A stretch of 64,000 nt of DNA from Forficula auricularia (GCA_024734495.1 JALMQS010000099.1:70003335-70067334); one strand, 5' to 3'. Shown: positions 1-9,560, counted from the stretch's first letter. Numbers and translations: made by a program. The notes: generated by a model from the letters alone, not told the origin.

Positions 1-590
1 TCAAAAATCGAGTTTTTCAGGCTCTTTAACATTGGACTATACGGGATTTCGGAAAATTTATGTACATATTTAATTATAATTAAGAAACCCTTCTTACCAT
101 TTTTATAAAAAACTAAACCAACATTAAACAATAACCAATACATATTTTAAGACAATTTTGATTCATAGTTACAACACAGTTTCTGAGATAATAAGGAATA
201 AATAATTAAAAATGTATTAAAAAAAAAATTAACACTAAAAACAATTTGGCAACAGCGCATTTATTTAACCAGCGAAAGATGCATGCGCTAGATTTTTTCA
301 AAATTATAATTTTCATAAGGTGTAACGTAGGCGTTGATTACATTTGTTAAAAAATAACAAAACGATTTTTATAGAAATTTAAAATGTATTTCATTTTAAT
401 ATAAAAATATTCAATCTCTTACAATGGTGCCAAATTTGTCAAACGAGCACGGGATTGGCTAGAATTGGTACATAAACAGCAAAAAGTTTTGGGCTTATGA
501 ACTATGAATCCTTATTGTCTGTCCTATATACTCTAGCATTAACTTTTTGCTAGTATTCTTGCCAAACAACTACCTTAAGTTTATAATAAA
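1..590 (-). repeat. Diverged dispersed repeat, inverted relative to 46865-47260
   Basis: Read on the minus strand, this AT-rich stretch resembles the plus strand of 46865-47260. Shared landmarks include the block around 'atcccgtatagt', the stretch ending in 'gcctgaaaaactc' and the 'aaacaactacctta' block at 565-577. It is non-coding as far as I can see. It lies in the intron upstream of the first visible NAT10 exon, or further upstream in that gene. Family unknown. Confidence 0.5.
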
Positions 591-636
591 CTAGCTGCGA
601 AGCCCGCCTTCGGCCATCTTGCTAGCCAGGGGGCTT
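591..636 (-). mobile_element. Helitron 3' terminus, truncated
   Basis: On the minus strand this ends in a GC-rich hairpin followed by CAGCTAG and then T. That is the Helitron 3' signature (hairpin, then CTRR, inserted before T), and it matches the end of the full copy at 5707-6677. The rest of the element is missing and a fold-back element abuts it. Only the terminus is preserved, so function is lost. Confidence 0.6.
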
Positions 637-659
637 TTTTTATTTTATTGAAAAGTTTT

Positions 660-1560
660 TGTTTTGCCGAGAGTAGCAGTGTTGTTGATTCACAAAGAGA
701 AACAAAGAGGTTGTCCTCTGCTTGATGCAAATAAACATACACACATATATATCGAATAATATAAATATATATATATAATTTATTTGTTTGAGACTATAGT
801 TTCGAAGACTTAGCCTTCATCATCAGGCATCAAGGCCAAGTCTTCGAAACTATAGTCTCAAACAAATAAATAATATATGTATGTGGGAACTGAACTGTTC
901 ACTGATCCCTGCGTGTGGGTTCCGTGTGGCTTGTTGCGTTATTTGTCTAGGGTAGGAGATTTATCAAATAAAAGTTTCACTTATAAGATAAAATATTTAT
1001 TAATACGTATAATATTCTATATACAGGTGAATGATAACTTTCATTCGAAAGGCGTAATAGTATTATCGTAATTCGTTAAGAGAGTTCGTAAAGGGGTGAA
1101 TCTATCGTGTGTTCTTGTGACTGCCTGGAAGTCTCGCTAGCAAGTGTAGCTCGTTTCATGGTCAGATCGCAAGTGTAGCTAGAGCTCTCGTATACATCAT
1201 TTCATAAGGGTAGTGGGAGAATACATCATGTGACAAATATTATCAATACGGATGGAATTCAAACAGGCACGTAAGGGGATTGTGGAATTCCACCTTATTC
1301 ACGCCTCACTTACTCAAGTTTCAGACAATAGTATTGTTTGCCGAAAAGAATGAAAAAGACCTTTGCAAGGGTTCGTTTGTTTGCGGCTTTTAGTTGACCA
1401 TCACATTGTGTGGCAGATGAGCGCAATTAGAAATTTCTATAATAATATTTCAACTCTACATGTAGATATTTATATTATTCGATATATATGTGTGTATGTT
1501 TATTTGCATCAAGCAGAGGACAATCCCTTTGTTTCTCTTTGTGCTTCTTTTTATGCCATT
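660..1560. mobile_element. Long inverted-repeat (fold-back) element, split by a solo LTR
   Basis: The segment at 687-770 is the inverse of 1472-1545 (landmarks 'acaaagagaaacaaagagg' and 'catacacacatatatatcga'). A closed copy of the same palindrome is at 34501-34685 and a half copy at 55628-55768. Inside are a second palindrome (780-865) and the CTGATGAT-stem-GAAAC motif on the minus strand. The solo LTR 882-1460 interrupts the right half. The structure suits the inverted pLTR arrangement of Penelope-like elements, but no reverse transcriptase is present, so the class is inferred. Confidence 0.55.
882..1460. mobile_element. Solo LTR with 4-bp TSD
   Basis: A 579-bp insert starts TGTGGGA and ends CTACA (TG...CA), flanked on both sides by TGTA (878-881 and 1461-1464). 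Removing it restores continuity with related uninterrupted copies near 55670-55700 and 34590-34620, which supports an insertion boundary. AATAAA at 967-972 could be the LTR poly(A) signal. No internal retroelement region remains, so this is best read as a recombined solo LTR of a Gypsy or similar element. Confidence 0.7.
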
Positions 1561-1689
1561 TGCGAATTGCTTTTTCAATTTCTTCTACTTTTTTCATGAT
1601 ACAAGCAAGAGAGGATGCACTTTTTTGATATATCTTCTTGTATCAATATCATTATTTTAAAAAAATCTAATTTATTTTATTTTTTTTAG

Positions 1690-1862
1690 ATTTAACAAGA
1701 TCTAAAATGCTGCCATGGCTTACTACTCACGACATTCAACGTCTGGAAATATATAGTAGTAATTTGACTGATTATCTTTTTATTATTGATATGTTGCCTG
1801 TATTGGCACGATTCTACTTTTTGGGAATGTTTGGAGAGACAACACTCTCTGATGTACAATCG
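1690..1862 (+). CDS. NAT10: NAT10/Kre33 homologue, internal exon (exon A of four visible)
   Basis: This exon runs from a polypyrimidine-TAG acceptor (1688-1689) to a CG|GTAAGA donor. Read with two leading bases it gives LTRSKMLPWLTTHDIQRLEI..., which resembles the NAT10 segment just before its C-terminal tail (human-like LFLPYDLKRLEMYSRNMVDY). It ends in ...TTLSDVQS, phase 0, joining AIVLGIGLQHK of the next exon as in the family. The ATG at 1707 is internal, not a start. NAT10/Kre33 is a nucleolar acetyltransferase that makes ac4C on rRNA and tRNA. The helicase and GNAT domains must be encoded upstream of the window. Confidence 0.88.
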
Positions 1863-2059
1863 GTAAGATATATACCATATATGTATTAAATTCATCTTCA
1901 AAATGAAAAATTGAATATTCATTGTTTTTAAAATAATAATTGATAATGGAATAATGTATCCCGAAACGTTTTATACTTTAACAAACATAATAATTGTTTT
2001 TTTTAATTACATTTTTTTACACATATATGTAATTATGCATATTTTATAAATTGAAAGTC

Positions 2060-2280
2060 TCTTTTTGCCAAGAGAAGCAGAATTTTTATAAATTGAAGGA
2101 GACAATAAAAGAGTGTGTCTTCTACTGTAAAAATAAATTTTCATACATTAATTCCTCTGAATCAATTTTAATAGACTGATGAAGAGGGCAAACCCCTCGA
2201 AACAAAAGTCTCGTTATAAATAAATTAAAAATTTATTTTTCCAGCAGAAGACTCACTCTTTTATGGTCTCCTTCAATATA
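2060..2280. mobile_element. Fold-back element with hammerhead-like core
   Basis: Inverted arms carry 'ggagacaataaaagagtgtg' (2099-2118) and its inverse near 2257-2277. Between them at 2175-2205 is CTGATGA, one A, stem GAGGG/CCCTC, then GAAAC. Better-preserved copies are at 9553-10018 and 22490-22660. The left edge resembles the shared terminus TTTTTGCCGAGAGTAGCAGA. No coding capacity. Confidence 0.55.
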
Positions 2281-2394
2281 CAGTGTGACTCAAAAGGAAG
2301 TTTATATTTGTTTAGCTTACTGCGGGAACGCAACGAGTCCGAGGGGCGCGGGGGGTATGTCAATCGGTAGCCTGGCTCTTGAAACTTTAATCGC

Positions 2395-2727
2395 TATGGA
2401 GCGGACCGCGCGTTGTGCGTGTTTTACAAAAATGGTCATTTAGCAACTGTAGCGCGTAGAATATTCTCCAATATTCAAGGTTTTCGCCACTTAAATGTGC
2501 GCCAAGCATTCCTATTATTCGAAAATGGGTCAAAAACTTTGAAGACAGCGGTACAACACTGGAAAAACCAAAATTAAGGCGACCAAGGTCATCAAGAACG
2601 GTAGAAAACCTGGGCATTTTAATCAGTCTGTTCATGACGATCCGAACCTTTCAATTCGAAAGCGCTCAAGTGCTTTAAATGTGCACAGATCATTCATTAT
2701 TAGACCGCATTTTGCACAAGGACCTAA
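2395..2727 (+). pseudogene. Mariner transposase, N-terminal remnant (frameshifted)
   Basis: Reading across frames gives VFYKNGHLATVARRIFSN, then IPIIRKWVKNFEDSGTTLEK and PKLRRPRSSRTVEN, and finally SALNVHRSFIRRILHKDLK. This is the helix-turn-helix DNA-binding part of IS630/mariner transposases. At least one frameshift (about 2610-2650) and several stops break it. It runs directly into LINE sequence after HKDLK. Confidence 0.75.
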
Positions 2728-3561
2728 AATGGGGCTCTCAACATTTAGTTAACTTTAATGCAAACAAGACTCAATGTTGTCTAATTTCTAGGCGCGATAA
2801 TAAAAATTTCCCTGATATTTACTTCGATTCGAATACCCTGAAAATGTGTGATAGCCTATCCATGTTGGGCGTCTCTGTCGCATCTGACCTGTCTTGGAAT
2901 GAGCACATCTCCTCTGTGGCGAAATCTGCAGCAAGGAAGATTGGCTACTTATTCAGGTCCAAGAGATTTTTCAAGCCCCCACATATTCTCACCATCTACA
3001 AGGCCCAAATCCGCCCCTGTCTCGAATACGGCTCTCATCTATGGAGAGGAGCCTCAAAATAGTCTCTTGCTACCCTGGATGCAATTCAGAAACGAGCCGT
3101 CTGGCTAATTGACGATTCTACCCTCACCGACTCCCTCGACCATCGAAGAAATGTCTCTGCCCTTTCCCTTTTCTACAGATACTATCACGGCAGGTGCTCT
3201 GATGAGATAAAATCAATAATTCCCCCCCCCCCAAAGCATGCTTTGTGCGTAGCACGCGTTTTGCCGACTCCCAACACTCTCTTGCTGTCAAATTAGAAAA
3301 GTGCCGGACCACTTCATTCGCCAATACCTAAGTATCCCCATGACTTCAAGGAACTGGAACTCTCTCCCAGCCTCCATCTTTCCCAGCACTTATAATCTTC
3401 AAACCTTCAAAACCCGAGTGCATAAACACCTACGTCTCCACCCTCTCACTTAATCAACTTTTCCTTCTCTTCGGTAATGCAAGGGTCTTTCGAGATCCAT
3501 AGGGGCTGCATCTTTACTGGTGCACCCCTTCTTGCATTCGATTGCATTAAAAAAAAAAAAA
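2728..3561 (+). pseudogene. 5'-truncated LINE (Jockey/CR1-like), copy 1
   Basis: The block from WGSQHLVNFNANKTQ to LEYGSHLWRGASK is the region after the reverse-transcriptase palm in Jockey/CR1-type LINEs. A stop at 3060-3062 and frameshifts around a C-run at 3224-3232 break the rest (HRRNVSALSLFYRYYHGRCS is still readable). It ends in a 3' UTR shared with two other copies here and a 13-nt poly(A) (3549-3561), as expected for target-primed insertion. It lies inside the mariner at 2281-5327. Confidence 0.85.
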
Positions 3562-3574
3562 GCTCCACCCCCCA

Positions 3575-3880
3575 ATGTCACACACGTCCAATACGTCCCT
3601 GCCACGAGTTGGTGAAATTTTTTCTGGAAATTTAATCTCCAGGAGAGGTGACATAAATTGGCCTCCGCGCACTCCTGATTTAACCTCTAGGGACTTTTTC
3701 TTGTGGGGATATCTCAAATCCAAAGTTTACGCCAATAAACCGACTTCCCTGGCACATTTGAAAGAAAATATCCGTCACGAAATTGCAGCCATCTCGGAGT
3801 ATACCTTCCGAGGCCCCATAAGAAATTTTACTGTTCGATTGCCACAAACGCAAGGGTTTACATTTGGACGATATTATTTT
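3575..3880 (+). pseudogene. Mariner transposase, C-terminal remnant
   Basis: Contains ISRRGDINWPPRTPDLTSRD followed by FFLWGYLKSKVY, the second catalytic-Asp block (WPPRSPDL) and C-terminal block of an IS630/mariner transposase, then ALKEN-like and REIAAI-like segments. Residues differ from the usual family pattern near the end (frame loss at about 3800). It continues the same element as 2395-2727 after the LINE insertion. Confidence 0.78.
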
Positions 3881-4288
3881 TAAGAAATAAATTTCCAAAT
3901 TGTGTACATTAATAACACTGCCCAACAATGAAAATGCTTCGGGCTCAAAAATAGCTGATTCTTATGTATTTCCACCTGCTGAATTCAAAAATCACCATAA
4001 AGATTACCGATTAGCTCTTGTTTTGGAGATATAATCGATCAAAACGGTGAAAAAGACCATTTTGACCTATTTTCGAGTTCCGTTAGATATTAAACAACAA
4101 TATTTGAGATCACAATATTTTGTTGAACTAATAGAAAACAGCTTCCTCTTGGATTTACAAATTACCACTTGTTTGTAGCTCAATTAGAACTCGAGTTATA
4201 ACTAAAAAACTAAAACTACGTGATTATAAAGGATAATAAACATTGAAAGATATTAATTTGCCGATGGTAATAGATTCAAATTTACTAG

Positions 4289-4457
4289 AAATTCATAGAT
4301 CAAAGATGGTGTCATCTATTAATTCCGATGGAGTGGAATATTTTTAATTATATGTCAGAGGGGTTGTTTTTCACCCCCTCGGGAATCGAACCCGAGTGCC
4401 AGTAACAGCAATCCGGGCCACCTGGCTCACCTGCGGGATACGAACCTCTCTGACATA
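4289..4457 (-). mobile_element. tRNA-derived SINE, family 2
   Basis: On the minus strand it has a tRNA-like head with a B-box core GGTTCGATTCCCGAG and an A-box-like GTGAGCCAGGTGG upstream at tRNA-like spacing, followed by a non-tRNA body. The body recurs in the opposite orientation at 4647-4746 without the tRNA head, so the two copies form an inverted pair of about 100 bp arms. A genuine tRNA is excluded because no acceptor stem closes the head. Confidence 0.6.
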
Positions 4458-4646
4458 TGCAAACGCGTAAAATATTTTACTCAAAGATTGTTATCTTAAT
4501 TTGTAAAATTTCGCGATATAGTGATTCTAAATTTAAACATATAGCCATGCCATATAATTTAAATAAAGGTGGTTGAGTGTTTCGAATTTTGAAAAAATTC
4601 AAAATTCGAAGGGCAATGGAATGACTTTTCCTAATTTAATATGAAA

Positions 4647-4746
4647 TCCCGAGGGGGTGAAAAACAACCCCTCTGACATATAATTAAAAATATTCCACTC
4701 CATCGGAATTAATAGATGACACCATCTTTGATCTATGAATTTCTAA
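4647..4746 (+). mobile_element. SINE family 2, 5'-truncated copy
   Basis: This is the inverse of 4289-4388, including the stretch 'gagggggtgaaaaacaaccc', and lacks the tRNA-like head. Just upstream (4575-4630) is a short block that also occurs at 56965-57020. Confidence 0.6.
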
Positions 4747-4901
4747 TAATAAACATTAATAAAGTAAAGGGAGTGTAGTTTCAGAGTGAATGAAATAAAA
4801 CTCAAAGAGGTGTATACAATCTCAATATATTTCGGATTATTAGTCCATCATCAGGAGTTTACAGGTTAAAAACTAATCTGTAAATTCCTGATGGACTAAT
4901 A

Positions 4902-5247
4902 ACACTGGGCAACAAAAAAGAGGCAAGCTAAAAAACGACGATCTGATGAAGGCACCATCTGATGAAATCTCTTCAGACACGACCATCTGTGAAGTATTAT
5001 TCCAGCAATGTAGAACTCTTAGAATGTAACTACAATTTGTAAAAAAATAAAATGCACTTTCAATGTTGTTAGCATATGTAATTAAAATGTATCTTTTTCT
5101 CTTGATCCGCCACCTACTGTATTTCACAGAAACTAGAGCTAAGAAAAAATTTTCATTGTCATATTCGTTTTTCTCAACCCAAAATTGGTAGGAATTGACT
5201 CATCAAGTGCTCGAAGCATTTAAAAATTATTTTTTTGTTGCCCAGTG
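4902..5247. mobile_element. 346-bp element with CACTGGGCAACA termini
   Basis: CACTGGGCAACAAAAAA at the left is matched by the inverse at the right (ttgttgcccagtg, about 5235-5247). A related single end starts at 3916. No ORF belongs to it. Probably a non-autonomous DNA transposon; the superfamily is not clear from the TSD. Confidence 0.55.
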
Positions 5248-5463
5248 TAATTAATAAACATTTTTTGATAGACGGCTTACTTATTTTTTATCGATCCACC
5301 AAAAATAAACTTTCTTTTGAGTCACCCTATATTTTATACGTACATATATGTGTACTTTTATTATATCAAGCAAAAGAGCTATTGTTTGATTCATTCCCTA
5401 CAAATAATATAAATTTTTCCCATAAACCTCTCTTTTTATAAACTTTTTGTTTCTTATTACTAG

Positions 5464-5703
5464 GCTATTGTGCTTGGAATTGGACTTCAACATAAGAAAA
5501 TGGAAAAATTAGCCTCCGAATTGGACTTGACCAATTCACAATTACTTGGTCTTTTTAATCGAATAATTCGTCGATTTTCTCAATATTTAACTACAGTATT
5601 GGAGAGAGCAACTGAGAATGATCTTAAGAAAAAGTCATCGAAAAATATTAACGAAGAGGAAATCTCTCAATCAATTGCTAGTAATCATGAAGAATCTGTT
5701 AAG
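5464..5703 (+). CDS. NAT10: NAT10/Kre33 homologue, exon B
   Basis: Eighty codons, phase 0 at both ends: acceptor TTACTAG|GCT, donor AAG|GTATCT. It starts AIVLGIGLQHKKMEKLASEL and contains TNSQLLGLFNRIIRRFSQYL. This is very close to the NAT10 family blocks 'LLLGIGLQHK' and 'GQLMGLFNRIIRK', which are diagnostic of the C-terminal region. The later part (ATENDLKKKSSKNINEEEIS) is the charged linker. The next intron begins GTA and then immediately Helitron sequence. Confidence 0.92.
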
Positions 5704-5706
5704 GTA

Positions 5707-6677
5707 TCTATATATATATAAAATTAAGGTTTTATCTGTACATTGCTCCAAATCATGCCAAATTTTAGTTGCACACGTTTCAAGCAAAGTTATGAACGAA
5801 AACACCCTCAACAAAATTCCTGTATGTATGTATGTTTGCGTGATTTCCGCGAAAAGTTGCTCACGTAAAAACGGCTGAAGGGATTGTTATGAAATTTCAT
5901 ATTTGCATCAGATGTCTTCTAACTTATGTTTTTAGCTATATATTTATTATTATATATATTTTCATATTTTGAACCCAAAAGGGGGTTGGGGGGAGGGGCG
6001 CACGAATGAAAATTATCAAATAACTCCTTAACTATTAACTCTACGGCAAATTTTATTATGAGCAAAGTTGTAGGGGATGTGATTTCTGACAACTTTTGTT
6101 TAAAAAAAATTCCACCCAAAAAGGGGGGAGGGTCAAAATATGAAAATTCTTGCTCTTGGACCAAACTCAACCAAATTTTGTATACATAATCTGTGGGCCA
6201 CTAAAGGCTAGAAATGCAAAAACTAACCACCCAAAATGTGTGTGTGTGTGGGGGGGGGGTCAAAAAATGAAAATTCTTACCCTTATAGCCAACTTAACCA
6301 AATTTTGTATATATATACTGTGGGTCACTAGAAGGCTAGAAATGCAAAAACTGTGTGAGAGGGCTGGGTGCGGGAGTCGAGTGATGGTGCGGGGTTGGGG
6401 TGCGTGGGGTGGAATGGAGTAGGGGTGAGTTAGGGTATGGAGTGGTATGAGGGTCCGGGGGGCGTAGCGGGGGTGGGGTCCAGGAGCCTAGGCGTGGGGG
6501 GAAGGGTGGAGTGAGGGGTTCAGGTGAGGGTACAGAGGCGTAGTGGGGTGGGGCCGGGGGTTAGGGTGCTGGGTGGGTTTCGGGGGTTGTGATGGGTGGG
6601 AGTGGGGTGCGAGGGCTGGGGGACCAGGGGGCGTGCCTCCTGGCTAGCAAGAGGGCCGCCGAAGCGCTTGCAGCTAG
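5707..6677 (+). mobile_element. Non-autonomous Helitron (CTAG family 1)
   Basis: 5' end TCTATATATATATAAAATTA preceded by A (5706). The 3' end is a GC-rich hairpin region then CAGCTAG, followed by T (6678): the A|TC...CTAG|T layout of Helitrons. A second full copy is at 60415-61173. The interior carries two units of the roughly 120-bp repeat found as an array at 24325-25056, then a long G-rich tract (6350-6640). No Rep/helicase coding is present. It starts 3 nt inside the NAT10 intron. Confidence 0.85.
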
Positions 6678-6751
6678 TATATAATATTTTGGATCATTTT
6701 ATACCAACTCATCCGTCTGCCTTAGGAAAAAAATACATATCTAAATACTAA

Positions 6752-7031
6752 AAAATACAAATCTTTAAAAAACAGAAACAAAGAACACATTTATTCTTAA
6801 CCAAAGGTTTCGGGATAATTTCTCTCTTTTTCAATGGTAAATTTGCAAAAGAAAAAAAAAAGTTCCTTCCTCTAAAATTTAGACTCAGTGTTGCTTTCTA
6901 AATTTTAGAGGAAGTAATCTTCTTCATTTTCTTTTGCAAATTTACCATTGAAAAAGGGAGAAATTATCCCGAAACGTTTGGTTAAGAATAAATGTGTTCT
7001 TTGTTTCTGTTTTTTTAAAGATTTCTATTTT
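6752..7031. mobile_element. Fold-back element (about 280 bp)
   Basis: The arm containing 'aaaaacagaaacaaagaaca' is inverted at 6995-7027. The inner arms carry a GGGA...TCCC stem directly followed by GAAACGTTTGG, a degenerate version of the CTGANGA-N-stem-GAAAC motif (here TTGAAAAA). Lies in the NAT10 intron between exons B and C. Confidence 0.65.
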
Positions 7032-7110
7032 TTAATATTTGATATACAATCAATAAATAATTTTTTCTTTGTAAATACTGTTTCAATGATAGTATCTATA
7101 ATTAAATTAG

Positions 7111-7593
7111 TGAGATGGAATCGTAGAAAGTTGAACAAAAAAATAAAATTAAAAACAGAGTTTTTTTTATTCAATATATCGGACGTTTCGTCACTTTTTA
7201 TAAGACTTCTTCAGCTGCTGAAATAATGACACAAAGCCAGTCAAACAATGAATCATTACAAAATACATTACTTTTTAACAAAGAATTGGTTTTTTTTTTT
7301 TTTTGTCTATTCGGCCTTTCTAGCCATAAGCCATTTACGATACTATTTATTTTATTTAAATTTGTCCCAACCCCGGGAGTCAGATTTTAGCCGGATGTCT
7401 CTTGGATAGCAGGATGACACGCTACCGCCTAGCCTATCCGACCCCCCCAAAGAATTGGTTGGTTTTTAAAATAACTCATTCACTCGCTGAAGAAGTCATG
7501 AATAAAGTGACGAAACGTCCGTGTCGGCCATTAAATGAAAAAACTCTGTTTTTAATTTAATTTTTTTGTCCAACTTCCTACAATATCATCTCA
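7111..7593. mobile_element. Fold-back element holding a SINE
   Basis: The outer arm from 'tgagatgga' (7111) to 'aaaaacagag' is inverted at 7540-7593. Both inner arms contain CTGAAGAAGTC...GAC-GAAACGTCCG. The SINE 7292-7448 interrupts the loop. Related but diverged elements are at 7650-7720 (half), 21523-22028 and 30773-30976. Confidence 0.7.
7292..7448 (-). mobile_element. tRNA-derived SINE, family 1, with 12-bp TSD
   Basis: Flanked by AAAGAATTGGTT on both sides (7280-7291, 7449-7460), with the tail as a T-run at the left. On the minus strand the head reads GGATAGGCTAGGCGGTAGCG (A-box-like). The region that holds the B box in the sister copy (14866-15044) is deleted here. The 3' end carries the shared GGCTTATGGCTAGAAAGGC tail. 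Confidence 0.85.
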
Positions 7594-7639
7594 AGATATG
7601 TAAATATTACATTAATTTGGTACCATGGTTTTAGGGGAG

Positions 7640-7720
7640 TTTGTTTTATCATTTAATATGCCGAACATTTCGTCATTTTATTTTTGACTTCTTCAGCGGC
7701 TGAAATAATGAAACAAAAAC
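7640..7720 (-). mobile_element. Half fold-back element
   Basis: Minus strand reads CTGAAGA-A-GTCA...TGAC-GAAATG, a single arm of the family seen at 7111-7593. The partner arm is absent. The remaining stretch to 7964 is AT-rich intron with no recognisable feature. Confidence 0.5.
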
Positions 7721-7964
7721 AATCAGACAAATTATAACAATAATCATTATATACTTTTTTTAACAAAGATTAGGCTAGTTTTTTTAATATACCATTATAT
7801 AACTCAATTGTCTTATGCCCTTGAAGCTATGAGAAAAAACACATTAATCAATCCTTTCCCTTTAAAATATATTATTTATTTATTAAAACCTTTTGATCTA
7901 ATAAATTAAATCTTCATTTGATCTATTTTTTCTAATCATTTTTTTAAATTTTCCTTGGATATAG

Positions 7965-8102
7965 GAATATACAGAAAATCAAACGGAAGAATTACTCTCG
8001 CCAAACTTGAATCAGAGTATCAACAAAGAAGAAGAGTCTGATGAAAGTGAATCTGAAAATTATTCATCTGCAGAGAAGAAAAAGAACAATTCTCTAACAA
8101 AA
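7965..8102 (+). CDS. NAT10: NAT10/Kre33 homologue, exon C
   Basis: Forty-six codons in phase 0 between GGATATAG|GAA and AAA|GTAAAT. The translation starts EYTENQTEELLSPNLNQSIN and becomes acidic then basic (KEEESDESESENY, EKKKNNSLTK). This is the low-complexity C-terminal linker of NAT10 proteins, which is not conserved in sequence. The assignment rests on phase continuity with exon B and on position. Confidence 0.75.
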
Positions 8103-8159
8103 GTAAATATAATATTTATTATAATTTAAGGAAACATTTTATTTGTTTCATTCGTTGAC

Positions 8160-8232
8160 CCTTTGAAACCCTGAAGAAGGAGGAAAAATCCTCCGAAACG
8201 TCGGTTTCATCTTAAACATCTTTGGTCACTCG
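8160..8232 (+). mobile_element. Half fold-back motif
   Basis: CCCTGAAGAAGGAGG...CCTCCGAAACGTCGG at 8170-8203: CTGAAGA, one A, a 6-bp stem and GAAAC. It is cut at about 8232 by mariner sequence. Confidence 0.5.
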
Positions 8233-8560
8233 GCAAAAATTATTGGAGCTTGGTTGGGATGTTTTGCCCATCCACCATATAGTCCTGACCTTGCACCATC
8301 TGATTACTTTTTATTTCGATCTTTACAAAACTCCTTGAATGGTAAAAATTTCAATAATGATGATGATGTCAAATTGTACCTGATTCAGTTTTTTGCTAAT
8401 AAAAACCAGAAGTTTTATGAACGTGGGATTATGATGCTGCCTGAAAGATGGCAAAAGGTCATTGATCAAAATGGGCAATACATTACAGAATAAAGTTATT
8501 TAGTTCCATGAAAAAATTGTCTTTGATTTTATAAAAAAAAAAAATCCGCAATTACTTAGT
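8233..8560 (+). pseudogene. Mariner transposase C-terminal remnant
   Basis: Reads HPPYSPDLAPSDYFLFRSL, then LNGKNF and ERGIMMLPERWQKVIDQNGQ, and stops at 8491-8493. HPPYSPDLAPSD is the diagnostic mariner block around the third catalytic Asp (D34D), and the C-terminal block matches the family end. N-terminal two-thirds absent. A different mariner lineage from 2281-5327. Located in the NAT10 intron between exons C and D. Confidence 0.85.
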
Positions 8561-8699
8561 TGCCAATCCAATTGTGCGATATTCAAACTATTTTTTTCCA
8601 TGGTTATTGAATATGTTTTTATTTATTATTGTAATAAAAAATGTTCTTTTTTGAACATATGTACTTTCATTAAAACGACACTATTTTACAATCAGTAAT

Positions 8700-8758
8700 G
8701 TAGGGGGGCCTCAAAATGCGATTGCGCTTGGGGCTTTCAAAATGCTTGATCCGCCACT
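8700..8758 (-). mobile_element. Single hAT-type end (CAGTGGCG class)
   Basis: On the minus strand it starts CAGTGGCGGATCAAGCATTT and runs into a C-rich stretch. Similar CAGTGGCG starts occur near 12212, 39188 and 50505. No partner end or TSD found, so a relic at best. Confidence 0.4.
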
Positions 8759-8889
8759 GATACTATGTTGAACGCATTGTTATTGTTGGTGCCTTCAAAG
8801 TTGGAAGTAAACATTTTTTGTATTTTGTTGTCACTGGTGTTGCATATTTTTATTGTTTTCTTCTTCTTCTTTTGGATGGGCCTACTGAG

Positions 8890-9427
8890 GACCACGTTTG
8901 TTCAACTGATGGGATTTTATTTTAGTCCAGTATGTACGCATCACTTCCCGGTGCCTTTCTTTTCTTTGTTCCGACCAAGGGGTGCCTTTTTTAATCGGTT
9001 CTCTCCTGAAAACTCTTGACTTTTTTGAGAGTAAGTCTTATTGTTTGTCATGTCTTGTAAGTCAGATTAGTCCCAGCTCTTTGATGTCCTTCTCAGTTTC
9101 TGTTAGCCAAGTAGTACGGACTTTCTTTGTCCGCCAGAAGGTGAACAAGCAGTTGGTCAGTCTGTTTGAGGGCAATCTTGCTACATGACCATAAAAGGAT
9201 ACCCTTCTTTTTCTTGCACAGTCAGATAGTTTTTCTATTTCTTCGTAGAGCTCCGAATTGTGTCGTCTCGTCCTAGGATTTTCCTGAGAATTCTTCTCTC
9301 TCTGACCTCCAACTTCTCAGTCAACCCTCTTTTGTTCATTGTCAGACACTATGGCATACAGGGCCTCTGGGCGGATGACTGTAGTATAGTGTTTCAGCTT
9401 AAGATTGCGAGATAGACATCTCTTATT
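8890..9427 (-). pseudogene. RTE-like LINE C-terminal remnant, heavily decayed
   Basis: Minus-strand fragments KLKHYTTVIRPEALYA, then HVARLPSNRLTNCLFTFW and VRTTWLTETEKDIKELGL match the order of the C-terminal region after the reverse-transcriptase domain in many insect LINEs. Multiple stops and frameshifts. Flanked on the right by a Helitron-like terminus at 9433. Confidence 0.6.
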
Positions 9428-9432
9428 ATAGA

Positions 9433-9560
9433 CGAGCTCGAAGCTCGGCCCTACCTGTCCGGTGCCCTGGCGGGCGGCGTCTCGTCTCAAAAATTGTATT
9501 CCTCTTAAAAAACTTTTTTCCCATTTACACCCTGCCCTGCGCGCTTAAAGAAGCAAAGCT
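9433..9560 (-). mobile_element. Helitron-like 3' end (CTCG family)
   Basis: Minus strand ends in a GC-rich module then GAGCTCG followed by T. The adjoining 'aaattttattcctctt'-type sequence matches the elements at 44100-44880 and 51794-52606. 5' part missing. Confidence 0.55.

Larger units (their letters stand above)
3916..5249. mobile_element. Composite insert with CACTG-type ends, inside the mariner
   Basis: The block begins CACTGCCCAACA and ends TGTTGCCCAGTGTA. ATTAATAA flanks both sides (3908-3915 and 5250-5257). It holds two opposed SINE-like copies (4289-4457, 4647-4746), a small palindrome at 4836-4900, and a second TIR pair at 4902-5247. The rest (about 3930-4285) is AT-rich with no recognisable gene. 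The transposon class is uncertain. Confidence 0.5.
2281..5327 (+). mobile_element. Mariner/IS630-type transposon with nested insertions
   Basis: Left TIR CAGTGTGACTCAAAAGGAAG (2281) matches the inverse of the right end near 5303-5327 (GGGTGACTCAAAAGAAAG). TA dinucleotides flank both ends (2279-2280, 5328-5329). Transposase remnants lie at 2395-2727 and 3575-3880. A LINE (2728-3561) and a composite insert (3916-5249) interrupt it. Without them only about 0.88 kb remains, so the catalytic middle has been lost. It sits inside the first visible NAT10 intron. Confidence 0.75.

Noticed and set aside
1707..1889. Short gene starting at the MLPWL methionine
   Set aside because: The frame continues upstream to a splice acceptor and matches an internal NAT10 segment; the ATG is internal and the end is a splice donor.
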